A DNA stretch of 64,000 nt from Simmondsia chinensis. Lineage: Eukaryota > Streptophyta > Magnoliopsida > Caryophyllales > Simmondsiaceae. Both the position numbers and the translations under genes were made by a program. The stretch spans positions 28,622,638-28,686,637 of the forward strand of contig JAGTTD010000010.1 in NCBI GenBank assembly GCA_018398585.1. The letters run 5' to 3'. The notes under the pieces are model-generated. The model saw only the letters and a list, made by a program, of their open reading frames with translations, had not been told where the DNA came from and ran no database searches. Shown one piece after another: positions 21,240-32,328 of this stretch (position 1 is the stretch's first letter; every line of letters begins with the position of its first letter).

Positions 21240-21573
21240 GTCCTCGAGGATCAAAGGTGGGAAAGCAGAGCTGAAGATCATGTAGTTATTCCCAGGTGGC
21301 GTCATTAGTTGTCTGCCTCTCCCATTGGACAAGAATTTGAGTGGCAGCAATTCTTCAACGTTTAACCATACGTCTGTCCATGATGGTGGCAGGTTGAGGG
21401 GGTCTGGCAGCTAAGGACCAAGTATTTGGTAGCGGAATACTAGTATCAGAAATGGAGAAACAACTTTTCAGTGATGAAACATGAACAGTGTGGTGAATGG
21501 TGGATTGGGCGGGAAGATCAAGTCGATAGGCAACTGCTCCAACCCGATCCAGAATTTGATACGACCCATAATA
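21240..21573 (-). pseudogene. pol: E4 Pol C-terminal end, after E5
   Basis: After the E5 insertion, the minus strand resumes with YGSYQILDRVGAVAYRLDLP and HTVHVSSLK, the conserved domain that follows the integrase core in plant Ty3 elements. The frame ends at 21355. The last ~100 bp hold a shifted version of the terminal domain, recognisable by its Trp-Glu-like residues and 'HLED'-type end. The split from 27631 coincides exactly with the E5 target duplication, so both halves were once contiguous. Confidence 0.8.
21569..21573. other. E5 target-site duplication, left (TAATA)
   Basis: The same five bases lie at 27626-27630, directly outside the other LTR. A 5-bp duplication is normal for copia integration. 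Confidence 0.9.
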
Positions 21574-22388
21574 TATTGATGTATTTTCAAAATGTGTGTT
21601 GAATAACATGCAAATATGTTAAATGTTGTTTATGTATGTATAAGATGTATTTAAGACAGTCCCAATACTTGTTTTGAATGTTTAGAGCTTGTTAGGGGTG
21701 TGTATCGACACATGGGCCATGTGTGTCGACACACAATCCAACAGAACGATGGGGAAATAACTGTGTGTCGACACAATCCAACAGAACGATGGGGAAATAA
21801 CTGTGTGTCGACACACATGGCCCGTGTGTCGACACAAAGCCCTTTTACAGAAACGCGCGGAGGCACTCTGTGTGTCCACACACAGATCTGCAGTAAGCCT
21901 GTGTGTCAATCTGTGCATCAACACACAGGAGCTGTGTGTTGACACGCAGCTTCCATACACAGGTCAGTTTTGATGGTTTGTTCACGCGATTTTATTCATG
22001 GTTCGTTGTGTCTCTTTTGGCTTTTCATTTTGGGATGTCTCTTTTCATGAATACTTATATATACTCCACACTTTTGTGTACAAAAGGAGGAATGAAATTG
22101 GATGAAAAAACACAAGACAAAAGTAAGATTACAAGAATCTTTGTATTCAAGTGTTCTTGGGTGTTCTTGTGTTGTGTTCTTGAGTTACAAACATCAATCT
22201 GTTCACATGTCGATCAATCTCTCTCTTTACACATCCTCGCTTCATTTTTGGTTATTGTTGTATCCCCGAGGATATTTCGTATACCGAAATGGACCTTAAG
22301 GAAAGTTATTACATAGCCTTAACAACTGAGATCTCGTGGCTACCCGATTGCAAGTATTTTGCAAGTATTTTGCAAATTTGTTCTAACA
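21574..22388 (+). repeat. E5 5' LTR
   Basis: It starts TATTGATG (TGTTGATG in the right copy) and ends TTCTAACA. A 40-bp unit is present twice (about 21735-21774 and 21775-21814) but once in the right LTR, which explains most of the length difference. Confidence 0.9.
21697..21955. repeat. Cluster of GTGTGTCGACACAC palindromes
   Basis: About eight perfect or near-perfect copies of a TGTGTCGACACA palindrome occur in ~260 bp of the 5' LTR; for example, the perfect 14-mer lies at 21721-21734. The right LTR has the same cluster at about 26970-27185. Spacing is irregular. Hairpin or dimeric-protein-binding roles are possible but unproven. Confidence 0.8.
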
Positions 22389-22417
22389 ATCTTAAGATTT
22401 AATTTCTGATTTGGTTT

Positions 22418-23281
22418 TTGGCATCATCACTAAGGGAAATGATAGCCAACTTTGAGAAGTTGGACCGTTTTCATGGTGGGAACTTCCACCGATGGCAGAA
22501 GAAGATGCACTTCCTCATCACGACATTGAATGTGGTGTATGTCCTGAATACACCATTTCCATCCCCCGTCTCTGAGGAGGAGGAGACATTGGCTAAGCAG
22601 AGGGCCAGACTGAAGTGCAAGAATGATGATTACATCTGTAGAGGGCATATTCTGAATGGTATGATTGATGCTGTGTTTGATACCTACTCAAACGTGTCGA
22701 CTGCGAAGGAACTGCAGGACGCTCTTAAGGCACGCTATATGGCCGAGGATGCTACAAGCAAAAAGTTCCTGGTAAGTCAATTTAATAATTATAAAATGGT
22801 AGATGACCGTCCTGTCATGGAGCAATTCCATGAAATCGTACGAATATTGAATAATTTCAAACAACATAAAATGAACATGGACGATACCATAGATGTTTCT
22901 TCCTTAATTGAAAAACTTCCTTCTTCTTGGAAAGATGATAAGAAAAGTCTTAAGCACAAGCAGGAGGATATGTCAATTGAGGAATTACCTAACCATTTAT
23001 GTGTTGAGGAAGGTTACAGGGTACAGGATGATAACAAAGACCACCCTGGTGATGTTGGTAAAATCAATGTCACAGAAGAAGGCCAGTCAAGCAAGGGACT
23101 CAAGAGAACTAGACACTTCCAAACGAAGAAGAATGACAAGAGGCAAAAATTGGTTTGTTGGGAGTGTCAGAAGCCCGGTCACTTACGTAAGGACTGTTAT
23201 CACCTTAAAAATAATAAAGGCAAGGGGCTTAATCATCGCGCGAAAAATTCGAACGATAGGTTCATGGCGATGATATCATAA
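22418..23281 (+). pseudogene. gag: E5 Gag with CCHC zinc knuckle
   Basis: The copia-type gag frame has 287 codons. The N-terminal part has FEKLDRFHGGNFHRWQKKM; the middle has a MEQFHEIVRIL segment of the UBN2 gag type. A C-x2-C-x4-H-x4-C knuckle (CWEC...GHLRKDC) sits at residues 247-260. The frame opens at TTG 22418, probably a mutated ATG; the first in-frame ATG is at 22439. It runs into the pol frame and is cut by a TAA at 23279-23281. Gag would build the cytoplasmic particle and bind the RNA genome. Confidence 0.88.
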
Positions 23282-24565
23282 GTCAACTTAGCCGAGAGTG
23301 ATAACTCTTGGTGGGTTGACTCGGGGGCCGCGAGGCATGTGTGTGAGGACAAGGGGTTCTTCACGACTTTTGAACCCATGGACAATGGAACTATGTTGTT
23401 CATGGGCAATGGGGCTACTATACCGGTTAAAGGGAAGGGAAAAGTAGATTTACTTTTCACCTCTAGCAAAACCCTTACTTTAACCGATGTAGGTTACGCT
23501 CCGGATGTGTAGAAGAATCTCGTGTTTGGTGGCCTGTTAAATCGGTTTGGGTTCAAGTTGGTCTTCGAGACCGACAAGATTGTATTGTCTAAGGGAGGAG
23601 TCTTTGTTGGCAAAGGGTACTTGTGTAGTGGTATGTTCAAGATGAACATTGATAATAAAATTGATAGTTCTGTTTATATGCTTGATTGGTCGTTTTTATG
23701 GTATCAAAGATTAGGCCATGTGAATTTTCGTAGATTGCATGAAATGGTTAATTCTTTGTTGATTCCACACATAGATAAAATTGATGATAAATGCAAAACG
23801 TGCATGTTAACAAAGATAACGAAACTGCCATTTCCTTTAGTGCAAAGAGAGACCAATCTAATTGACCTAGTGCATAGCAATTTATGTGATTTCAAGTGCA
23901 CATCGAGCTTATGTGGAAAGCATTATTTTGTGACATTTATAGGTGATAGTTCGAGATTTTGTTATGTATATCTGATAAGTCATAAAGATGATTCGCTTGA
24001 TAGATTTAAAGCTTATAAAGCAGAAGTTGAATTATACTGTGAGACCTTCCTCAAACACCTTAGGTCGAACCACGGTGGGGAATACTACGATCCCAAGTAT
24101 TTCGAAACCACCGAAATTATACACAAAATAACTGCTCCGTATGTGCCACAATAGAATGTCGTGGCTGAGAGGAAAAACCGGACTCTAACTGAGATGGTTA
24201 ATTCCATGTGATCTTATTCCAGTCTCAGCGATAGGCTTTGGGGTAAGGCTATGTTAATAGCCTGTCACATATTTAATAGAGTTCCAAATAAGAGAAATAA
24301 GATAACCCCATACGAATTGTGGAACAAACGAGCCCACCCTAATTTGACTTATCTGAAAGTGTAGGGGCGTAGTGCAGTTGTTAAAGTCCCTAAACCTAAA
24401 CGTAAAAAGTTAGGTGAAAGATGCATTGATTGCATCTTTGTTGGTTATGCATCTTATAGCAAGGCATATCGGTTCTATGTAATCGAGCCTAATGATTATA
24501 TCAATGCAAATACAATAATAGAATCAAGAGACGCGATATTTGACGAGATTCGGTTTACCTCTATC
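23282..24565 (+). pseudogene. pol: E5 protease and integrase
   Basis: Directly after the gag stop, the same frame has WWVDSGAARHVC with the aspartic protease Asp-Ser-Gly at 23318-23326. The GAG-pre-integrase segment (WYQRLGHVNFRRLHEM) begins near 23699, followed by the zinc-binding CKTC. The integrase core has GDSSRF and NVVAERKNR. One expected catalytic position, in LVHSNLCDF, is Asn instead of Asp. Stops occur near 23509 (TAG), 24152 (TAG), 24209 (TGA) and 24362 (TAG). No frameshift was seen. Confidence 0.85.
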
Positions 24566-26284
24566 CCTAGACCAAGGGACTATGTGCCGATTCAAAGTGA
24601 CACTCAAGCGTCATATGACAATGTTCGTCATGAGAGGGAAGATGTCCCTCAAAGTGTTTTAGAACATCGAAGGAGTAAGAGAGCAAGGAAAGAGAAATCT
24701 TATGGTTCGGACTTCTACACGTTTCTGGTAGAAGGTTCAAGGAACGATGTGGACCAAGTGGCCCCATATGCCTCCTTTTGGAGAGAGGCAGTGAATGATG
24801 CAATGGATTCCATCATTAGAAATAATACTTGGATATTGGTGGATCCTCCACGAGATAGTAAGCCTATTGGGTGTAACTGGATCTTCAAAAAGAAGATGAA
24901 AGTCGTTGGAACAATAGACAAGTTCAAGGCCCGATTGGTGGCAAAAGGGTTCTCCCAAAAACACGGGTTGAACTACTTTGATGTATATGCCTCTGTGGCA
25001 AGAATATTGACGATAATGGTTTTGATAGCCCTTGCCTCAATTTATGGACTAGTGATATACCAAATGGATGTTAAAACAACATTCCTGAATGGTGAGCTAG
25101 AAGAGGAAGTGTATATGGAACTACCAGAAGGTTTTAATGTTCCGGGCTAAGAAAGAAAAGTGTGTAAACTCATATGCTCTCTATATGGGCTAAAGCAAGC
25201 CCAAAAGCAATGGCACCAGAAGTTTGATCAAGTTGTTCTCAACAACGAATTCGTTGTAAACGAATCAGATAAATGTGTCTATAGCAAGTTTGATAATGGC
25301 AAAGGGGTTATTATATATTTGTATGTCGATGACATTCTGATATTCGGTACTGATATGGAACAAGTAGAGAGAACTAAACAGTTTCTCTTGGAAAACTTTG
25401 CTATGAAACGCATGGGTGAGCCGAAAGTAATCCTTGGTATCAAGATTGTAAGGAATGGTGATACCATTTCCTTGACGCAGTCTCACTACATCGAAAATGT
25501 GTTGAAAAAGTTCCATTTCTTTGATTGTGCACCAATATCCATTCCAATAGATCCTAGTATGAAATTAGTACCGAATGGTGGTGCTCCAGTGGCACAACTG
25601 GAGTACGCACGAGCCATTGGCTATCTTATGTATGCCATGACAAGCACAAGGCCTGATATCTCCTTTGCTGCTGAAAAGCTGAGTAGTTATACCAGCAATC
25701 CGAGTAAGATGCACTCGGATGCAGTGCATTGGGTTCTGATGTACCTCAAGAAGACTATGAACTATGGCCTTTCTTATGTAGGGTATCCTCCTATTTTGGA
25801 GGGGTACTCTGATGCAAGTTGGATCTCCGATATGGAGGATCATGCATCCACAAGTGGATGGGTATTCCTGATTGGTGGGGGTGCGGTTTCTTGAGGTTCC
25901 AAGAAAAAAACTTGCATATCTGATTCTACAATGGCGGCAGAGTTCACAGCTCTCGCTTCTGCGGCTAAAGAAGCCGAGTGGTTAAAGGATCTCATGTATG
26001 AGATACCTTTGGGGCCAAAGCTGATCTCACCAATTTCTATCCACTGCGATAGCCAGGGTACACTTTCTAGAGCGTACAGTGAGGTGTATATTGGGAAGTC
26101 CAGACACATTAGTGTAAGGCATAGTATGGTGAGACACCTTATTCGGGAAGGTGTTATCACTATGGACTTCGTGAGTGCAAGTCAGAATCTAGCGGATCCA
26201 TTTACTAAAGGCCTGACTAGAGACTTGGTTCTGAGAACAAGTGAAGGGACGGGGTTGAAACCTGTCACATTTAGTCGCCCATGA
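24566..26284 (+). pseudogene. pol: E5 reverse transcriptase and RNase H
   Basis: RT blocks are in order: NTWILVDPP, CNWIFKKK, KARLVAKGFSQ, QMDVKTTFLNGELEEEVYM, SLYGLKQAQKQW and the catalytic YVDDILIFG at about 25322-25348. RNase H has YSDASWISDME, a later AAEFTAL, then HCDSQGTLS and the KSRHISVRH end. Stops interrupt at 25148 (TAA) and 25892 (TGA, where TGG is expected before GSKK). The natural end is TGA at 26282. The enzyme would copy element RNA into DNA. Confidence 0.9.
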
Positions 26285-26848
26285 TAGGGCCTCAACTCAA
26301 CGCCTAGTATGACGCTAGGTCTCGGGTTCAATGAGAGGGACTTGTCATATGTGTGACTGCAAGCACTAAATGAGAATTTTTCTATCCCGAGTATGAAGTG
26401 CTTGATACCTGCTTCAGAGATTCTAAGAGGATGAGAAAAAGCTCTTAATGGACCTGGTTTTAGAACTTATTGAATGTTGCGTCGCAGGGACATGATCAAT
26501 GAGGTCATCCTTAGTGTGTGTTGAAATTTTGTCACTTCAAAAGGGTGATTTTTGACTCGGGGTTTGACCCTGAAACACTCACGAAGGAGGACACAAGGCC
26601 ACAAATGTGTCGATCTGGGAATTGTAGGGTGTGTACGGGGAGTATGCCTTGTGCGTGATTAGATAGTCAGTTACTGAAATGGGTTGTATGGTTCAAAGCT
26701 TGGTCTACCATTTTCGATCCGATTAACTGTATGGTCTTTTCAATAGCTGGGGGTTCAATCGTGAGACACCATCATTGATGCACAATAAGGCCTCCTTTAA
26801 ACGAGATGTCATTTTGAGATTGGTTGTATTTTGAAAATGGCGGGGAAT
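26285..26848 (+). other. E5 3' untranslated region and polypurine tract
   Basis: It has no coding content. It ends with 'gaaaatggcggggaat' (26833-26848) directly before the LTR start TGTTGATG, a typical copia second-strand primer. Confidence 0.75.
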
Positions 26849-27625
26849 TGTTGATGTATTTTCAAAATGTGTGTTGAATAACATGTAAATATGTTAATTG
26901 TTGTTTATGCATGTATAAAATGTATTTGAGAATGTCCCAACACTTGTTTTTAATGTTTAGAGCTTGTTAGGGGTGTGTGTAGACACATGGGCTATGTCTG
27001 TCGACACACAGTCCAACAAAACGATGGGGAAACAGCTGTGTGTCAACACACGTGGCCCGTGTGTCGACACACAGCCCTTTTATAGAAGAGCGTGGAGGCA
27101 CTCTGTGTGTCAACACACAGATCTGCAGTAAGCCTGTGTGTCAATCTGTGTGTTGACACACATGAGCTGTGTGTCGATACACAACTTTGACACATAGGTC
27201 TGTTTTGACGGTTTGTTCGCGCGGTTTTTTTCCTGGTTCATTGTATCTCTTTTGGCCTTTCATTTTGGGACATCTCTTTTCATGAATACATATATGTACG
27301 ACACACTTTTGTGTACAAGAGGAGGAATCAAATTGGATAAAAAAAAACACAAGACAAAAGTAAGATTAAAAGGATCTTTTTATTCAAGTGTTCTTGGGTG
27401 TTCTAGTGTTGTGCTCTTGAGTTACAAACATTAATCTCTTCACATCATGATCAATCTCTCCCTTTACTCATCCTCGCTTCATTTTTTGTTGTTGTTGTAT
27501 CCCCGATGATATTTCGTAGACCGAAATGAACCTTAAGGAAAGTGATTACATAGCCTCAACACCTGAGATCTCGTGGTTACCCGGTTGCAAGTATTTTGCA
27601 AGTATTTCGCAAATTTGTTCTAACA
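26849..27625 (+). repeat. E5 3' LTR
   Basis: The 777-bp copy runs from TGTTGATG to TTCTAACA. It carries the palindrome cluster at about 26970-27185 and a single copy of the 40-bp unit. The target duplication TAATA follows at 27626-27630. Confidence 0.9.
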
Positions 27626-27630
27626 TAATA

Positions 27631-28750
27631 ATGGGGAGCTAACTTGTTGAAACGCCTGGTCTCTACACTCTGTTGCCGATATGATTGAAGCTTGAGCCAT
27701 GCATAGTCCCCGATTTAAAATTCCCTTTCTATGCGCCTGCGATTTGCTAGCTGCTTTATTCGATTTTGAGTAGGGAAAAGGTGGTGGCATAGGTGATTAA
27801 GGGTTTCTTCCCTAGCCGTGAGGCTATGATCAATAGCCTCAACTGGTGATTCTCTTGGAAGGTAAGGGAGGTGTATGGGACAGGGTTCACCGTATAGAAG
27901 TTCAAAAGGTGTGGCCCAAGCGGAGGATTGGAAAGTGGTGTTGTACCACAACTCTGCCAAAACAAGCTAGCGAGTCCAATGGCGTGGTCGTTCGTGAACC
28001 ATGCGGCATAGATAAGTCTCCAAACAACGGTTGAAAGCCTCTGTTTGCCCATTGGACTACGGGTGATAGGAAGATGATAGGTTAAGATGTGTACCCAACC
28101 AAGAGAAAAGCTCATGCCAGAATGTGCTTGTGAACACTAGGTCCCTGTCACTCACAAGAGTTTCGGGGAGACTATGCAAGCGATGGACTTGGTCTAAGAA
28201 GAGTTGGGCAATATCAGCAGCGATGTAAGGGTGGTGAAGGGAAATGAAGTGAGCGTACCTAGTAAGACGATCAACCATGACCAAAATAATAAAGTGCCCC
28301 CCTGATGGTGGTAATCCTTTGATGAAATCCAATGGGACACTGTTTGAAACAGAGGTAGGAACAGGGAATGGCTGGAGGAGACTAGCTGGCGCCGTGGTCT
28401 CATATTTGCTTCGTTGGCAAGTGTTGCATTGGCGGATGAAGTTGGAGATGTCTTGGCGAAGACCCTTCCAGGAAAAAAAGTTCTGATGCAAAGGTAAGTG
28501 GCATATGTTCCCGAGTGACCCCCTTATGCCGGGTCATGAAACCATAGCAAGATATTGTGGTGAAGACTGGCATCATTGCCAACAACCAACCGACCCTTGT
28601 ATCGCAAGTGACCCTGCTGCCAAGAGTAATGAGGGTGAGGCAGAGGTTCTTCCATCTTGTCAGATATTATGCGCTCAAGAGCCGGATCCGTAGACCAAGA
28701 TGCAATTAGTCTTGTCATAAAGTCAAAGGATATAGAAGATAACGCCATAC
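27631..28750 (-). pseudogene. pol: E4 integrase
   Basis: On the minus strand the zinc-binding region shows HHN...HDPA-stop-GGHSG, then a frameshift near 28490, then CNTCQRSKYE. The core has PLDFIKGLPP and LVSDRD with the first two catalytic Asp. SNGQTEAFNRC near 28030 carries the Glu, behind a stop at 28057 and in a shifted frame. The 27715-27960 frame gives WYNTTFQSSAWATPFELLYG of the core end. The protein continues in E4's other half at 21573. At least two frameshifts and several stops make it inactive. Confidence 0.85.
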
Positions 28751-29230
28751 AAAGGAGTTCTATTCCCGGAAGGCAAGATAAGGCATTGGCGCTCTATTTT
28801 TAGTCCCCTTCTTGTACACAATGTCATAATGAACACCACTTAGGCGTGATAGCCATTAGTGTTGGAGGGAAGTCATTAACCGCAGTTTAAGAAGAAATTT
28901 CAGGCTTTGTTGATCAGTACGGATGATGAAGTGACGCCCGGTGACATATTGTGTCCATTTCTCCAAGGCAAAGACAACCGGCCAACAACTCTCTCTCACA
29001 GATGGACATACCCTGATGGCGGGAAGCCAAGGAGCGGAAGATACATGCCAGGGGCCGGTGCTCCTGCATTAAGACTACGCCAATGTCGGTGCCAAAGGCA
29101 TCCATTTCAATAACAAAGGTTTTGTGGAAATCCGGAAGTGCAAGGACGGATGCTGATGTTAACGCCCCCATTAGGAGCTTGAAGACACCTTTAGCTACCG
29201 GGTTCCAGAAGAAATTGTCTTTCTAAAGGA
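28751..29230 (-). pseudogene. pol: E4 RNase H
   Basis: The minus frame 28914-29171 has ALPDFHKTFVIEMDAFGTDIG and SICERELLA, the start and second conserved part of the Ty3 RNase H fold; the Asp after EM is the first catalytic position. Frameshifts separate it from RT upstream and from the linker to integrase downstream. Confidence 0.78.
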
Positions 29231-29866
29231 GGTCCTGAGGAATTTGGCGATGACGCCATACTAAGCGAGGAAAAAGCGGTAATAACCCACAAGACCCAAA
29301 AATCTGCGAAGCTGCTTAAGTGTTTGAGGGCTTGGCCAATTGGCGACCACCTTGAGCCTTCTCGGATCTGTGGAAACTCCTTCACCCGAGAGGAAGTGCC
29401 CTAGGTACTCAATGCAACAGGCGCCAAAGGTACATTTGACGCGATTGGCGGTGAAGTGATTGACGCGTAGAACCTCCAGGACCACTCTAGATGAGAAATA
29501 TGAAGGGACCATGTCCGGCTATAGACTAGGATGTCATCAAAACAGACGAAGACAAACTTACAAAGATGCCGGTAAAAAACGCCATTCATCAAACTCTGGA
29601 AAGTAGAAGGGGTGTTGGACAAGCCAAAAGGAATGACGGTGAACTCATAATGCCCCGAGTGGGTTCTGAATGTTGTTTTTGAAATATCCTCAGTTGCCAT
29701 TCGGATCTGCCAACAGCCGGATTTCAGATCTATCTTCAAAAAGTATGACACTCCTCCTAACTCATTCTACAGTTCTTCAACAATAGGGATGGAAAATTCA
29801 TCCTTAACAATAATCTTGTTAAGGGCGCGATAGTCTACACAGAGACGCCAATTTCCATCCTTCTTC
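29231..29866 (-). pseudogene. pol: E4 reverse transcriptase
   Basis: Minus-strand blocks are YFLKIDLKSGCWQIRM, FRTHSGHYEFTVIPFGLSN, FQSLMNGVF and the catalytic FDDILVYS at about 29525-29550. The connection IEYLGHFLSGEGVSTDP and LRRFLGLVGYYR follow in a different frame (29261-29512). The catalytic motif has Phe where YxDD elements have Tyr, a common variant in Ty3 elements. A frameshift at ~29866 joins it to the protease frame. It is not functional. Confidence 0.85.
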
Positions 29867-30733
29867 TTAACGAGTACCACAGGGCACATCGATCATAGAG
29901 TAAATAACGTCCTTCTGAAAAAGGGAATAACGGTAAAGTATGAGATTGACGGGGTAGCTACCATGCTTTAGAGGAATGCGATGATCAAAGAGAGGCCGAG
30001 ATGGTGCCAGTTCAGCCTTGGAGGAGAAAACACCATCATACTCGGTAAGCAAGGCCTGTAAGTCTGATGGCTCAAGTTGAGTTGGTGGATCTTCTTGAAT
30101 CGAGAACAGAGATGGCATGTTACATTTGGCGATAATTGTCAATGTAAAGAAGAATGACGGTGTGGCTAGAAGTGAAGTCAACTTGTTATCATTGACAGTC
30201 TTCAAAGGGGACGGACGAATGCCCCGAAGAGTATATTGGCGCCCATAGAAAGTGAACTCCATCAACAGTGCTGAAAAATCCCGTGTGAACTTTTTGAGAG
30301 TACGTAACCACTGTATGCCAAGTGCCATGTCACACCTTGATAATGAAATGACTAGCATGTCTGATTTGAAAGGCACGTCCTGTACGTGCCAAGAGAAATC
30401 ACGGCAGATTTCGGCACAAAATACTTGTTTGCCATCGGCTATAGTGCCTATAGGTTGGTCGGTGGAATCAATCGTATAACCCAACAATGGAGCAAGGGTG
30501 ACATCTAGAAATTTGTGAGTGCTTTCGTTATCAATGAGGATGCTCACGGAGTGCTTGCAGCACTGCCCTCCAGCCCTCATAGTCTGACATTGGGAAATGC
30601 CTTCTAATGCATGTATGGATATGTGGGGGTCCGGATCTAGGTCTAGTTTAGGATCAATAGCAGGAGCCTTTAAATCTGTTAGGGACTCTTCATCATCCGC
30701 TTCTAACCGGAATACCCTAGCGTGGTTGCACAC
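29867..30733 (-). pseudogene. pol: E4 aspartic protease and pol linker
   Basis: This 288-codon minus frame begins just after the zinc knuckle. The protease site reads LIDNESTHKF where LIDSGSTH is expected, so Ser and Gly beside the catalytic Asp are altered. LGIQWL and the linker YDGVFSS...FDHRIPLKHG, which precedes RT in Ty3 pol, follow. The frame is lost near 29867 in the middle of the first RT block. Confidence 0.8.
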
Positions 30734-31687
30734 AGGGCATCAATGGCCTGGCATGAAGCATTCACGGCAATAGAAGAAGAGATTCCAGGCACGGAGATCA
30801 CCTACTTCCACTGGTGTTAAGCTCAATTGGCCTTGAGGAGGAGGCCTGGATGTGTTTGCATTTTGCGGTAAGAGTCGCTGGGGTGGATGAGCTGGAGGAT
30901 TAGCGAGAATCGTCCGTCGGGCGCTTAGCGCGGGCAACAACGACGCTAACCAAATAGAGCTCTTGCCGGTTATTTTCTCAATATAAGCGCAATTGCGCTC
31001 TTGTTACTTAGTTAACACTATGGCATCATGCATGGTTTAAGGTTTAAACATTATCACCCTGTCAAATATATCCTCCTGCAAACCGCCCAATAGCACATTC
31101 ACATTTTGCTCCTCCGTTGGCCCACATCTATTCACTAGTGACTCAAACTTGTTTAAGTACTCGCCTACCCTCACAATTTGGCAAAGCTTCATGAGCTCGA
31201 TAAGCGAGCTGTCAGTGGACTGAGTGAATCTCGCCCTTATCTGTTGGGATGGAACTACCACCCCCATGGGCCACGATTCCTCGAAAGAGTCAGGTTAGTT
31301 TTGGGCGTCACCCTCTAAGCCTACACTAGTATACATAACCTTCATATCATCAGAGGTCCTATCAATAACGAAATACATCTCACAACGATGAATCCATCCA
31401 TCCACACCATCCCCATTAAACCAAGGGAAATCAATCTTAGTATGCCGAGTGGGGGGATGGTAGTTACCTCTGGTGTAAGCGATCGGTACATGCCTGGGCT
31501 CACTTACCCTCGGTGAAGGCGCTGCAGGAGTGGATATCGGTGCCTGAGGCCTGAGCCTGTCATCGACCAAATGAGCAATGCCAGCGACTTGAACAGAGAG
31601 CCTATCGGCAATCTTTTGCACCTCATCCCGAAAGTCACTGAATGACCTCTCCATAGCAGTGTGGCGCCGATTATTGGATTCTTCCAT
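30734..31687 (-). pseudogene. gag: E4 Gag
   Basis: It starts at ATG 31687 (MEESNNRR). Blocks include KIDFPWFNGDGVDGWIHRCE, LEGDA, then FTQSTDSSLIELMKL and GEYLNKFESLV...LLGGLQEDI, the Ty3 gag domain. The knuckle CREC-FMPGH-x-CPVC at about 30720-30765 has perfect CCHC spacing, but a stop sits between His and the next Cys. Further stops lie near 31293 and 31036. All pieces are in one frame, so only nonsense changes break it. It differs in type from the gag of E3, E8 and E9. Confidence 0.82.
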
Positions 31688-31841
31688 CCCTCAAATGCTC
31701 TCCTCCATCTCTCACAGATTCACCTGAGTTCGGGTTCCTTCTGCCATTGCCGGAAACTGAGAACAGAGAAAGGAGTAGCCCAGCGACGAAAATGGGAACC
31801 GATGAAGATGACAGTGCTGATTTGGGTCCAAGGAGCGTCTT

Positions 31842-31853
31842 GCTCTGATACCA
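31842..31853 (-). other. E4 primer-binding site
   Basis: GCTCTGATACCA on the plus strand is the exact complement of the initiator tRNA-Met primer site TGGTATCAGAGC. The 31688-31841 leader between it and gag has no gene. Confidence 0.92.
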
Positions 31854-31855
31854 AT

Positions 31856-32288
31856 TGATACTAGCCTAGCTTAATAAATGGAAAACAAGGCTCAATCTCG
31901 TGCAAAATTATGCCTACGGGGCAGTAATGCTGCCCCGTTAAGCATATTTGTATGCATAAAGTAAGATAAACTCCACAAATAGAGACCTAAAATGAGGAAG
32001 AAAGGGGAGAGGACATAGAAAATTAGGGTTTGGGGGGAGTAAGAGAAGAAAGCACACTTTTATCAACATAATCACTAACCCTAATCCTCTCTTACTATTT
32101 ATTGTAAAAATACCTTCGCAAAATATCTGAAAATATCCAAAATATCTGATGCTAACGTGGCAAAGGTGGATAAAGGCTACTTCACGCCTGACATTGCTAT
32201 TTCTGGATTGGATAGGAGTCCCTCTGCTAAGCTTAGCGGGAGCTGCTCTGGCAGGTAGCAAGGGGGCGCCAAGTCTGGGCTTGTATCA
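31856..32288 (-). repeat. E4 5' LTR
   Basis: The 433-bp copy has perfect inverted ends TGATAC...GTATCA and matches 20773-21214. Confidence 0.88.
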
Positions 32289-32328
32289 AATTACATAATT
32301 ATTTGAATCGTTAAGGGTTTTATGTGAA

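Larger units (their letters stand above)
21574..27625 (+). mobile_element. E5: full-length Ty1/copia element inside E4
   Basis: LTRs of 815 and 777 bp flank one long gag-pol frame ordered gag, protease, integrase, RT, RNase H, as in Ty1/copia. All recognised pieces lie in the same frame (22418, 23522, 24584, 25160 and 25931 share phase), so it is broken by premature stops, not by indels. A polypurine tract precedes the right LTR, and a perfect 5-bp target duplication flanks it. I did not recognise a tRNA primer site after the left LTR. Confidence 0.93.
20773..32288 (-). mobile_element. E4: Ty3/gypsy element, split by E5
   Basis: The LTRs (20773-21214 and 31856-32288) are ~435 bp, with TGATAC...GTATCA ends clear in the right copy and decayed in the left. 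On the minus strand the order is primer site, gag, protease, RT, RNase H and integrase, as in Metaviridae. E5 interrupts the integrase C-terminal part at 21574-27625. Flanks AAATA and AATTA are a weak (4 of 5) duplication in AT-rich DNA. Stops and frameshifts occur throughout. Confidence 0.85.

Noticed and set aside
21651..21960. Cys/His-rich minus-strand frames suggesting zinc fingers
   Set aside because: They are translations of the GTGTGTCGACACAC palindromes in the E5 LTR.
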